Positions 17,541-28,726 of a stretch of 64,000 bases of DNA are shown here, in pieces. The stretch covers positions 62,001 through 126,000 of the forward strand of contig CALKBX010000008.1 in NCBI GenBank assembly GCA_937775205.1, written 5' to 3'. The position numbers and the translations under genes are program-made. This DNA comes from an uncultured Verrucomicrobiae bacterium (GTDB taxonomy: Bacteria > Verrucomicrobiota > Verrucomicrobiia > Limisphaerales > UBA1100). The first letter of the stretch is position 1; every line of letters begins with the position of its first letter. Under the pieces are notes generated by a model, which was not told where the DNA came from, searched no databases, and saw only the letters and a list, made by a program, of their open reading frames with translations.

Positions 17541-19526
17541 ATGAAACCGTTTTTAGCTATTGACTGCGGCGCAGCGAGCTTGAAGGTGGCGTTGTTCGAG
17601 CCCCAAGCGAGCGGCAGTCTCGTGCTCGCGCGCTACGAAGTGGTGTCGCTGGGCCAGCGCGGGTTGGAAGAAACCGACCGCGTGGGGCTACTCAAGGAGG
17701 TGCTGCAAGACACCCTCGACCGTCACGAGATCCGCGCCAAAGGGCTGGAGGCGCACATCTGCACGCCCAGCTATCAGAGCTTCACAAAATTTTTGCGCAC
17801 CCCGCCCGTGGAAGGCAGCAAGGTGGGCCAAATCATCCAGTACGAAGCCCAGCAAAACGTGCCCTTCCCGCTGGACGAAGTGGAATGGGATTATCAAATC
17901 CTCGGCACGGCGGATACCGGCGAGCTGGAAGTGATGCTCATGGCGCTGAAGCTCGAGATCATCGACAGCCTCTCCACCGTGTGCAACGACCTCGGCTTGA
18001 AGCTCGCCATCGTGGACGGCTCCGCCGCGGCGCTGCGCAATTCATTCATGCATAACTACGGCGAGCTCGAAGGTTGCTCGCTTTTGCTGGACGTGGGAGC
18101 CAAAACCGCCAATGCATTGTTCATCGAAGAAGGCGGCAAATTTTTCATGCGCAGCATCAACTTCGGTGCCAACGCGGTGACTCAGGAATTCTCCCGCGAG
18201 AGCGGCCTCGACTGGGCGGCGGCCGAGGAATACAAGCGTGCCTACGGCTACGTCCACGTCACCAACACCGCCGAGCCTACCGATCCGTACCAAGCCATCG
18301 TCGTCAAAACCGCCCGCAACGTGATGACCCGCCTGCACCAGCAAGTGGCGCAAACCATCCAGTACTACCGCGCCCAGCAAGGCGGCTCCGCGCCCGTGCG
18401 GCTCTTCCTCGCCGGCGGCGGCGCGTCCATGCTTTACACCGCCGAGTTTTTCCAGGAAAAACTCAACCTCCCCGTTGAATTCCTCAACCCCTTCCGCAAC
18501 GTGGAGCTCGGCCCCGAAGTGGATTCCGAAGCCCTTGCCAGTGAAGCCCACAGCCTTGGCGAAATGGCCGGCCTTGGCCTGCGCGCCACCACCATGGGCA
18601 TGACCGAATTCAACCTCCTGCCCAAGCGCGAAAAAATCAGCCGCCAAGTAGACAAGCGCGGCCCCTACGCCATCGCCACCATCTTCTGCGCGGGGCTGAT
18701 TTTATATGTTACCGGCGCTTCGCACCTCAGCATTGCGAAAGAAAAAGAATCCCAAAAAACGACTATCGAGAAAAACCTCGAGGGCCTCACACGCATTGGG
18801 CAAGACATCAATACCGCCAATAGCGAGCTGTACCAGCTCAAGGGTAAATCCGATAAAATGGAAGGCATTCTGCGCAGCCGATTTTATTGGATAGATATAA
18901 TAAACGAGATTCAGCGCACTCTCGACGAGGCCGATGGCGTAATTTTTATTCTAACCGGCCAACCCAACAACATGACCGGGATGATGCCCAAGGGCACCAA
19001 CATTGCAGACCAAATCAACGCCCCAACAATTGCCGAGGCCGATGCCGCGGTCTGGTTATTGTCACTCACCACCAAGCCGGGAGGGCAAACCGGCGGCCAA
19101 CAAGGCGGCCAACAAGGCGGATTCGGGAGGGAAGGCGGCGGTGGCATGGGTGAAGGCGGCAACGGCGGCATGGGTGAAGGCGGCATGGGTGCGGGCGGAA
19201 TGGGAATGGGAGGCAATGAGGGCGCGTCCCAATCGGTCAAAGGGGCTCCTATCGAGTTGGTATATCTAAACCTAATGGCGATGGACGTGCGGGCAGATGG
19301 GCCCGATGGCGAGAAAGTGGATCCTCGAGAGGGGCTCAATGGCGAATTTGCCGAGATGGTTGCATCCCTGTTTCGGCGCAATGCACTTTTCAAAGATGAC
19401 GATGGTTCCACCAAAGTCGTGGGCAATCCGCAAATGAAAGAAAAAGACGGTACGAGCTGGTTCGAGTTTCAAATCCAGCTTTCCCTAAGAGACCCAATCG
19501 TGATGAAGGACAAGGATATCGAATAG
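17541..19526 (+). CDS. pilM: PilM-PilN-like type IV pilus assembly fusion
   Basis: 661 aa. Residues 1-360 are an actin-like PilM ATPase: FLAIDCGAASLKVALF (phosphate-1 loop), LLLDVGAKTANALFI (phosphate-2) and LFLAGGGASMLYTAEF (adenosine loop). Then comes a PilN-like part: a short cytoplasmic segment, FNLLPKREKI (matching the PilN opening NLLPWR), one membrane helix (YAIATIFCAGLILYVTGA), a coiled coil and a periplasmic alpha/beta region interrupted by a Gly/Met/Gln-rich stretch of about 50 residues. In Gram-negatives PilM and PilN are separate proteins that bind each other, so fusion is plausible. ATG 17541 is preferred to GTG 17532. First gene of a four-gene operon ordered like Amuc_1101-1098 of Akkermansia. 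Confidence 0.85.
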   Translation: MKPFLAIDCGAASLKVALFEPQASGSLVLARYEVVSLGQRGLEETDRVGLLKEVLQDTLDRHEIRAKGLEAHICTPSYQSFTKFLRTPPVEGSKVGQIIQYEAQQNVPFPLDEVEWDYQILGTADTGELEVMLMALKLEIIDSLSTVCNDLGLKLAIVDGSAAALRNSFMHNYGELEGCSLLLDVGAKTANALFIEEGGKFFMRSINFGANAVTQEFSRESGLDWAAAEEYKRAYGYVHVTNTAEPTDPYQAIVVKTARNVMTRLHQQVAQTIQYYRAQQGGSAPVRLFLAGGGASMLYTAEFFQEKLNLPVEFLNPFRNVELGPEVDSEALASEAHSLGEMAGLGLRATTMGMTEFNLLPKREKISRQVDKRGPYAIATIFCAGLILYVTGASHLSIAKEKESQKTTIEKNLEGLTRIGQDINTANSELYQLKGKSDKMEGILRSRFYWIDIINEIQRTLDEADGVIFILTGQPNNMTGMMPKGTNIADQINAPTIAEADAAVWLLSLTTKPGGQTGGQQGGQQGGFGREGGGGMGEGGNGGMGEGGMGAGGMGMGGNEGASQSVKGAPIELVYLNLMAMDVRADGPDGEKVDPREGLNGEFAEMVASLFRRNALFKDDDGSTKVVGNPQMKEKDGTSWFEFQIQLSLRDPIVMKDKDIE

Positions 19527-19527
19527 C

Positions 19528-20847
19528 ATGAATAAAGAATTGATAATTTATTATATCAAGCGCCACGGGTTAGTGATCATTGGCCTGTTGCTGGCGGGGG
19601 GCTTCGTGGGGTACGGGTTTAAATTCAAAGGCGATGCCCAGGCCCGCGTCGAAGAGGCCAACTCCGCCTTTGATGCCGCCAAGGAAAATCGCCAAAAAAT
19701 TTACAACCCAGCCGATCGAATAAAAATTGATAGGTTAAACGTCACCCGCCTTCAGGAAGACACGGGGAATCTGGACGAATTGATTGACGGCGCGGAATCC
19801 GTCATCAGCTCCGGCGAAGCATTGGTGCCATTTGGAAACAGCATTGAATTCAAGCGCCACTTGGCGAGCGTCATCCGTCAACTTTCCCTCAAGGCAAAAG
19901 AGAGTGGGGTTGAACTGCTGAGCGATCCGGAAAACAAGAGCGTGTGGAAGGATTTGGATTACTTCTTCACCTTTTATGAGGTGATGACCAAAACACACGG
20001 CGTGCCCGAGAATATGATGGGAGAGCTGCAAATCCAACTCAAAGACGTGGAGACCATTATCAATATCGTGCTCGACAGCCGGGTGCAGTCGCTCGAGCTG
20101 CTTCAGCGCAACCCCGTCACCGGGCTGGATTTCTCCGCGCCAAACAAAAGAGACTACATTAATGTTCAAGACCGAAACAAATATACCAACTCCGTAGCCG
20201 TGGTCCGGCCCTATCGCATTAAATTTCATTGCCTGAGCGGAGGCATTGCCAATGTTTTAAGTGGCCTGGCGAAAGAAGAATTATTCTATGTGGTCCGCAA
20301 ACTTGAAGTTACTCAGGCAAAAGCCAGCACCGCCGGCGGTTCAGATGGCATGGGGATGGGGATGGGCATGGGTGATGGAGGCGGTATGGGCGGTGACCCC
20401 GGTGGCGGTTTTGGTGAGCCCGGAGGCGGACGCGGTGGCGGTTTTGGTGAGCCCGGAGGCGGAGACCCTGGCGGAGGCCCAGGTGGTGGAGGCGGGGTTG
20501 GCGGTGCTCAAGCCTCATCGGGAACCGTAAGCATCCCTCTTACCCCAAGTGAGCATCAGTTGTTGGAAACAGCCATTCAATTGGCCACCCCCAAGGCCAA
20601 GAGCGTGATGCGCGAGGAACTTTTGGAAGTTACCATCGATGTGGATGTCATCCGTAAAATCCGACGGGTACCCACCCCGGAAGAGGCCGGAGAAGCGAAC
20701 GGGGCCAACCCCGGTATGCCGCCGGTGCTACCGGCAGGACTTTCCGCAGAACCTTCCACCAACAATCTGGCCAACCCTCCCGGAACTCCGGGCACTAACA
20801 ACACCAATGGCCCCGCCGCGCCCGCGGCACCTCAGTTCGGGAGCTAA
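19528..20847 (+). CDS. PilO-like / Amuc_1100-like inner-membrane pilus protein
   Basis: 439 aa with a short cytoplasmic start, one membrane helix (LVIIGLLLAGGFVGYGFKF), a coiled coil (about residues 30-100) and a periplasmic ferredoxin-like region, the layout of PilO/PilN and of Amuc_1100. A Gly/Met/Pro-rich insert of about 55 residues (GGGFGEPGGGRGGGFGEPGG is part of it) splits two halves, with a Pro/Asn-rich tail. Begins 1 bp after the pilM stop. By position and architecture it should align the pilus platform; sequence identity to Amuc_1100 was not measured. Confidence 0.7.
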   Translation: MNKELIIYYIKRHGLVIIGLLLAGGFVGYGFKFKGDAQARVEEANSAFDAAKENRQKIYNPADRIKIDRLNVTRLQEDTGNLDELIDGAESVISSGEALVPFGNSIEFKRHLASVIRQLSLKAKESGVELLSDPENKSVWKDLDYFFTFYEVMTKTHGVPENMMGELQIQLKDVETIINIVLDSRVQSLELLQRNPVTGLDFSAPNKRDYINVQDRNKYTNSVAVVRPYRIKFHCLSGGIANVLSGLAKEELFYVVRKLEVTQAKASTAGGSDGMGMGMGMGDGGGMGGDPGGGFGEPGGGRGGGFGEPGGGDPGGGPGGGGGVGGAQASSGTVSIPLTPSEHQLLETAIQLATPKAKSVMREELLEVTIDVDVIRKIRRVPTPEEAGEANGANPGMPPVLPAGLSAEPSTNNLANPPGTPGTNNTNGPAAPAAPQFGS

Positions 20848-20853
20848 CTGCCA

Positions 20854-22101
20854 ATGGAAAAACTGCAACCCATACTCGGGAAACTCAAAGGGGCACTGGA
20901 TCACCTTGAGAAAATTATCTTGGGCATCGTGCTGGTGGCGGTGGCGGTGATTTCTGTAAAGATGCTGCTGGGGGCCAAGGGAGAGCTAATCGATGTCAGC
21001 AAAGTGACCGAAATTACAACCTTGGGCGGTACGCTGAGCAAGCCAAATGACATCAGTTCATTGTCCAATTTGGTGCGTGTCTCCAGTGACGATCCGCCCA
21101 ACATCGATCTTGTGGGCGATAACCACTCCGTGTTCAACGCCGCTAAGTGGAACAAAATCGTCACCAATAGCATCGTCAATGGCAGGACCGTTAGCGTCAC
21201 TAATTTGGTGCGTGATTCGGTCACCCGCCCCTTGGGCATATCTGCATTGCGTGTGGAAGGCATCAAGGAAATCATCCTGAAGATTACTCCAAAAATACAA
21301 TTCAACCGCAGCCCCGCCAGGCTGGGCGACAACAATATGCGCTACACATTCGAGGCCGAAGATGAATATCCTTCTCGGCATATGTCGGTTCCGGAATTTA
21401 TGGCCTTCAAGCGCGGGGTGCGCCATTCCTACTACGCCGGCCGAGCTGTGGACACCTTTCGCATACGATCTTTTTTACCTCAGATACGCCCATTTGGCGG
21501 AAAAAAAGCACTATCCCCCAGCCTGCAACCCCAAGCCAAAAGCGACCAGCACCCCCTGCATCTCTTCAAAAATCTCCGCCATCCCAGCAGTTGGGAAGTG
21601 GGTTTTCGTTTCACCGGCGCGTCCCTTGCCAACCCACAACACCCACCAGCCAAGCAGATAGAAGATGTGATCGTCACCTTCGACATCATCTATGGGCTCC
21701 CCAGCGGAGGATATATGACCAACCTCAACCAGAACGCCAAGGCAGACCAGCCAATCCCCATTACCCGCGGGTATACGGCCGACCTGGTTTTCAAAACCGA
21801 ATTTACTCCTAGACCCATCCGGTGGGAAGGCGCGCGCGTGGGTCTGCGGCTTTCCATCGATCAGGAAGTTTTTCGGGTTCTCAGTATCACTGCGGACATG
21901 GTGCAGCTAGTGTCCGATCGTGGCTTCGGCGGCAACGGCCAAATCTTCGACAAGCAATTGCAGGGCGTCGGTCCCGGACAGCCCGTGAAGCCGGGCATCC
22001 CCGCCATCCCCGTGCCTGGCGGAGGCACCAATGCTCCTTCCACCAACACCTTGCCCGCCCGCCCCGCCATGGCCATTCCGCCCACCGCAGGAGGGCAGTA
22101 G
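20854..22101 (+). CDS. Inner-membrane pilus operon protein (Amuc_1099 position)
   Basis: 415 aa as read. One N-terminal membrane helix (KIILGIVLVAVAVISVKMLL), then an all-beta-looking periplasmic part and a Gly/Pro/Asn-rich tail. No recognised domain. Residues about 203-234 look wrong in the reading frame (RIRSFLPQIRPFGGKKAL), whereas the +1 frame reads AYDLFYLRYAHLAEKKHYPP; an extra T at 21457-21459 and a missing C at 21552-21556 would compensate each other. Starts 6 bp after the previous gene. Its place in the operon suggests a linker between the platform and the secretin. Confidence 0.65.
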   Translation: MEKLQPILGKLKGALDHLEKIILGIVLVAVAVISVKMLLGAKGELIDVSKVTEITTLGGTLSKPNDISSLSNLVRVSSDDPPNIDLVGDNHSVFNAAKWNKIVTNSIVNGRTVSVTNLVRDSVTRPLGISALRVEGIKEIILKITPKIQFNRSPARLGDNNMRYTFEAEDEYPSRHMSVPEFMAFKRGVRHSYYAGRAVDTFRIRSFLPQIRPFGGKKALSPSLQPQAKSDQHPLHLFKNLRHPSSWEVGFRFTGASLANPQHPPAKQIEDVIVTFDIIYGLPSGGYMTNLNQNAKADQPIPITRGYTADLVFKTEFTPRPIRWEGARVGLRLSIDQEVFRVLSITADMVQLVSDRGFGGNGQIFDKQLQGVGPGQPVKPGIPAIPVPGGGTNAPSTNTLPARPAMAIPPTAGGQ

Positions 22102-22229
22102 CCCGTGGCGTGGAAAGCAACAGACACATTATTTTCTTGCCAAACCGCCTGGCTCCGGTAAAGTGCCCGAGGGGCTGATTTATCAGTCGGGGGTAATCGG
22201 CCATTCTGGCCAAAACAAATGGGGGTATT

Positions 22230-25275
<3,046 letters not shown>

Positions 25276-25279
25276 AATC

Positions 25280-26161
25280 ATGGGGGCCGAACGCCTGCTC
25301 ATTGTCGACGGGCATCATTACGCCTACCGATCATTCTACGCCATCCGTGCGATGAACGCGCCGGATGGTTTTCCCACCAACGCGCTCTACGGATTCATCA
25401 ACGCCCTGCGTCGCATGCGCGCGCGTGTGGCGCCTACCCACATCGCGGTGATTTGGGATGGCGGCCTCGATGAGGGGCGCACTGAAGCGCTGCCCAATTA
25501 CAAAGCCGGGCGTGATCCCATGCCCGATGATTTGGAGCTGCAGCTCGATGCGCTGGATGAATGGCTGAATGCGGCCGGGCTGCACTCGTGGTGTCACGAG
25601 GGCGTGGAAGCCGATGACGTCATCGGCACCCTCACGCGCCAAGCCGAAGCTGCTGGGTTGCCGGTGGTGGTTGCCAGCTCGGATAAGGATTTTTTCCAGC
25701 TGATCAATCCCAACGTGCATCTGCTCAATCCCAACGACAAAACCGACACCCTCTGGCAAGCCGAACAAGTGCGCGCAAAAACCGGCGTGGAGCCCGCGCA
25801 AATCATCGATTGGCTCAGCCTTGTGGGCGACTCGGTGGACGGCATCCCCGGCGTGCGCGGCGTGGGCCCCAAGACAGCCACCAAATTGCTCCTCGAATAT
25901 AGAACAGTCGAAAATTTATATTCAAATCTGGACGCCGTGAAACCTGACGGGTTGCAGGGGCGACTGCGCGAAGCGAAGGCGGAGGTGCAGCGCAATCAGG
26001 AATTGGTCGCACTCAAGGAAATGGCCGAATGGAAAACCGATCTGGAAGACCTGCGCCCCGGCGCGGGTGATTACGCCACGTTGCACGCTCAATACACCCG
26101 CTGGAATTTCCGTTCGTTGCTTAATGAGTTGGAAGCGGGGCGGCAGGGGGAATTATTGTGA
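25280..26161 (+). CDS. Stand-alone 5'-3' exonuclease (PolA N-terminal domain family)
   Basis: 293-aa flap/5' nuclease. Opens LLIVDGHHYAYRSFYAIRAM, then AVIWDGG, YKAGRDPMPDDL, EADDVIGTLTRQAE and SSDKDFFQLI, the acidic metal-binding residues of the PIN-like fold; GDSVDGIPGVRGVGPKTATKL is the helix-three-turn DNA-binding motif. Ends after the 5' nuclease domain, with no polymerase domain following, so it is either an ExoIX/FEN-type enzyme or a partner of a separate polymerase I. Begins 4 bp after the secretin stop. Primer removal and flap repair are the expected roles. Confidence 0.9.
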   Translation: MGAERLLIVDGHHYAYRSFYAIRAMNAPDGFPTNALYGFINALRRMRARVAPTHIAVIWDGGLDEGRTEALPNYKAGRDPMPDDLELQLDALDEWLNAAGLHSWCHEGVEADDVIGTLTRQAEAAGLPVVVASSDKDFFQLINPNVHLLNPNDKTDTLWQAEQVRAKTGVEPAQIIDWLSLVGDSVDGIPGVRGVGPKTATKLLLEYRTVENLYSNLDAVKPDGLQGRLREAKAEVQRNQELVALKEMAEWKTDLEDLRPGAGDYATLHAQYTRWNFRSLLNELEAGRQGELL

Positions 26162-26279
26162 TCCACCACCGGTGGGGGTGGCGGAAAAAGTTACCCACAA
26201 TATTGTCTGCACAATGTGAAAAAGGTTGTTGACTAGATTTATTTTTTGACACAACCGTCCCAAGGAGAGCGCCCAAGGG

Positions 26280-26339
26280 CACAGGGATGGGCCTCGCGCA
26301 AGCGGGGAAGAATCACCAACAAACGATTCTGCGTCTGTG
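26280..26339 (+). promoter_or_regulatory. Candidate structured 5' leader (three-way junction)
   Basis: CACAG (26280) pairs with CTGTG (26335-26339) and encloses two hairpins: CCTCGC-GCAA-GCGGGG with a GNRA tetraloop (26292-26307) and AGAATC...GATTCT (26309-26330). A third hairpin (GGTTTT...AAAACC) follows before the ribosome site AAGGAGGA. No known riboswitch consensus was recognised. The 209-bp gap 26162-26370 holds nothing else clear. Confidence 0.45.
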
Positions 26340-26370
26340 GTTTTGGGCAAAAAAACCAAGGAGGATAGAC

Positions 26371-28587
26371 ATGAAAAATGTTTCTACAAAGGTCATTTTG
26401 GCCGTTGCTTGTGCCTGGGGTGTATCAATTTCCAATGCAGCCTTAATGCCGCTGGGCGGTGAGTATCCGCTGCTCGGTAATATTGAGGGCCACCAAGCTA
26501 ACCCCCATGTGGCCGTCGATTCGGATGGTGGATTTGTGGTGTGGCAAAACGCCACGCAGAGCAATGGCGAACGCATTCTGGTGCAACGCCTCAATTCCGA
26601 TTATGTCGGCGTAGGGGCCGTCCTTCAAGTGAGCCAGGGCGCGGCGGGTTCCAATGAGGTAAACCCTCGCGCGGCAATGCGTTCGGATGGTGGCGGTGCT
26701 TTGGTGTGGGAGGCGGGGCCGCGTGGCAATTCAGATGTGTACGTGCGCTTCATCAATGCTCAGGGGAATTTTACCAGCGGCACCGTAATGGCCAACTCAT
26801 TTGCCGCAAGCATCCAGCGGGATGCCTCCGTGGCCGCGTTGGAAAATGGTGGTGTGGTGGTGGTGTGGGAAAGCGTGGGTCAGGATGGCTCCGGTGAAGG
26901 CATTTACGGCCAGCGCTTCAACGCGCAGGGCATCCGCGTGGGAAGTGAGTTTTTGGTAAATCAATCCACCGCAGCCAATCAAAGTGACCCAAGTGTGACG
27001 GCGCTCAACGGCGGAAAATTTGTTGTTGGCTGGCTAAGCCAAACCCAAAACGGACGCAATAGCTCCGGCGCGGCTAACTTGCGTAATAATGTGATGGGCC
27101 GTTTGTATGATGTCAATGGCGCGGCGGTGGGCAATGAATATCGGCTTAATGATGGCGACGTAATGGCCGCCGAACCGCAATTGGCCACTCGCCCGGACGG
27201 AGGATTCCTGCTCGCTTGGGTTCAAAAAGATGAAGCTAATACCCGCAACAGCACGGATGTCTATATCAAGACATTCGACGGCAATGGCCTGCCCGCCGCG
27301 CAGGCTGCGCGGCACAATACGTATCTCACCGGCCGCCAATCTACTCCTGAAGTAGCCATGGTGGGCAACGATGCATTGGTCACTTGGGCTACCGCCGGAC
27401 AGGATGCCGGTGGGCTGGGCGTGCAGGGCCGGATGCTTTCCGGCGGCACAGAATTTCAAATCAACTCGCAAGGGCAGCTCAATCAAAGCATGCCCACTAT
27501 TGGTTCCGATGGCGCGGGAAAATATATCGCTGTATGGGTGAACACGATAAAATCCGACCATTCGATTTTATCCGCCCAACGCTACCTCGTGCCAAACGGC
27601 AACGTGGGCGAGGGCATCGTTGATGTAACCGCCGGCGAAGTGCGCGTGGTGGGCGCGGAATTGGAACGCCGGCGCACCAACGCTTCGGCGGCAAACAACA
27701 CCAGCGCCGAGCCTGGCGCAGTTTTTGGCGGGCAGGATAGCACCGTGAGTATGAATATCGCCACGCCCGCGCCGGTGACCATGGCGAAGCCCGTACCGGT
27801 GGTGGCCAGTGTGGCACCGGAGACGTATCAATCCGCCAACCCGACAGATGTGGCGCTAGTACGCAACGAGCCCGGCCGCACTGCTCAATCGGCGAATGCT
27901 CCTACCATCCAGTCACCGAGAATGAATCAAGCCGCCACGTTGGCGCTGCAAAATTCTGCGCGCGCTCAGGCCCAAGCCCAGCCGCGGCGACTGGATTTTC
28001 GCAACCCGAACAGAAGTTCTCAATCCATAAACGCTTCACGCAACATTATGCTGCAACGCGCTCAGCAAAGCCGTCCGTCCTATGCCAACACTCAAATGGC
28101 TTCTATCCGTACGGGGATGATGAACCGGAATTATCCGTCCAGCAGCACCGGCTCTCGGGCGGCGTGGTCGCAACGGGGCACCTCGATTCGGCCCCAAGCC
28201 CCCGGCCGGATGAGCACACGCCAGCAGCCTCAGCAACCAAGCCGGGCCACCAATCCGGCCTTTGAGCAGCGCAGTGTGGGAAGCAATACTCAGCCCTCTT
28301 CGGCGAGTCAGCGATTTGCCGGTATTCGCGAAAATGCACAAGCGTCCGCTCAGCTTGCCCGCGATATTGGCAATCGTGCGGTGCCCGCCTCGGTGGTCCG
28401 CAATGGTCGCGGCTCGCGGCTCACATGGATTTCTCAATCGGGAGCAAATTACCAAGTGCAATTTTCCAATGACAAACAAAGCTGGAGAAATCTGGGCACA
28501 ACGCGCAACGGGCAGCGGACGGGATTTGATAGCATGTCGGTAAACAACGGCGGCCACCGCTTCTTGCGGGTGGTTCGCACAAATTAG
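26371..28587 (+). CDS. Secreted beta-propeller-like protein with long disordered region
   Basis: 738 aa, starting MKNVSTKVILAVACAWGVSI (signal peptide) after a strong AAGGAGGA site. Residues about 30-410 hold about seven repeats of roughly 50 aa with the pattern DGGFVVWQ...ILVQRLN, VVVVWESVGQDGSGEGIYGQ and GGFLLAWVQKD, suggesting a beta-propeller. Residues 410-660 are Ala/Gln/Ser/Arg-rich low complexity. The last 65 residues (RLTWISQSGANYQVQFSND, then FLRVVRTN) match the small C-terminal beta domain seen on many Verrucomicrobia secreted proteins. Ligand and role unknown; probably cell-surface or extracellular. Confidence 0.75.
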   Translation: MKNVSTKVILAVACAWGVSISNAALMPLGGEYPLLGNIEGHQANPHVAVDSDGGFVVWQNATQSNGERILVQRLNSDYVGVGAVLQVSQGAAGSNEVNPRAAMRSDGGGALVWEAGPRGNSDVYVRFINAQGNFTSGTVMANSFAASIQRDASVAALENGGVVVVWESVGQDGSGEGIYGQRFNAQGIRVGSEFLVNQSTAANQSDPSVTALNGGKFVVGWLSQTQNGRNSSGAANLRNNVMGRLYDVNGAAVGNEYRLNDGDVMAAEPQLATRPDGGFLLAWVQKDEANTRNSTDVYIKTFDGNGLPAAQAARHNTYLTGRQSTPEVAMVGNDALVTWATAGQDAGGLGVQGRMLSGGTEFQINSQGQLNQSMPTIGSDGAGKYIAVWVNTIKSDHSILSAQRYLVPNGNVGEGIVDVTAGEVRVVGAELERRRTNASAANNTSAEPGAVFGGQDSTVSMNIATPAPVTMAKPVPVVASVAPETYQSANPTDVALVRNEPGRTAQSANAPTIQSPRMNQAATLALQNSARAQAQAQPRRLDFRNPNRSSQSINASRNIMLQRAQQSRPSYANTQMASIRTGMMNRNYPSSSTGSRAAWSQRGTSIRPQAPGRMSTRQQPQQPSRATNPAFEQRSVGSNTQPSSASQRFAGIRENAQASAQLARDIGNRAVPASVVRNGRGSRLTWISQSGANYQVQFSNDKQSWRNLGTTRNGQRTGFDSMSVNNGGHRFLRVVRTN

Positions 28588-28636
28588 TTTTTCGCGTGAC
28601 AGGGAGGGGAACTGGACAACATGAAAAAGGTGCATT

Positions 28637-28674
28637 TGAGCCATCCGGTAAATTGCCGGAACTCCACTGGCTCA
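28637..28674 (+). promoter_or_regulatory. Nested hairpin in leader of giant secreted protein
   Basis: TGAGCCA (28637-28643) pairs with TGGCTCA (28668-28674) and encloses TCCGG...CCGGA. A second small hairpin (CCTG-TATT-CAGG) lies between it and the ATG at 28727. No T-run follows the first hairpin, so it is not an obvious terminator. Its identity is unknown. Confidence 0.35.
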
Positions 28675-28726
28675 ATAATGCGAAGTAACCGCCTGTATTC
28701 AGGGCAATCAAGGGGAACTGTAAATC

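Noticed and set aside
26220-26340. Class I c-di-GMP riboswitch before the secreted propeller gene
   Set aside because: Overall three-way shape is similar but the conserved core sequences of that class are absent.
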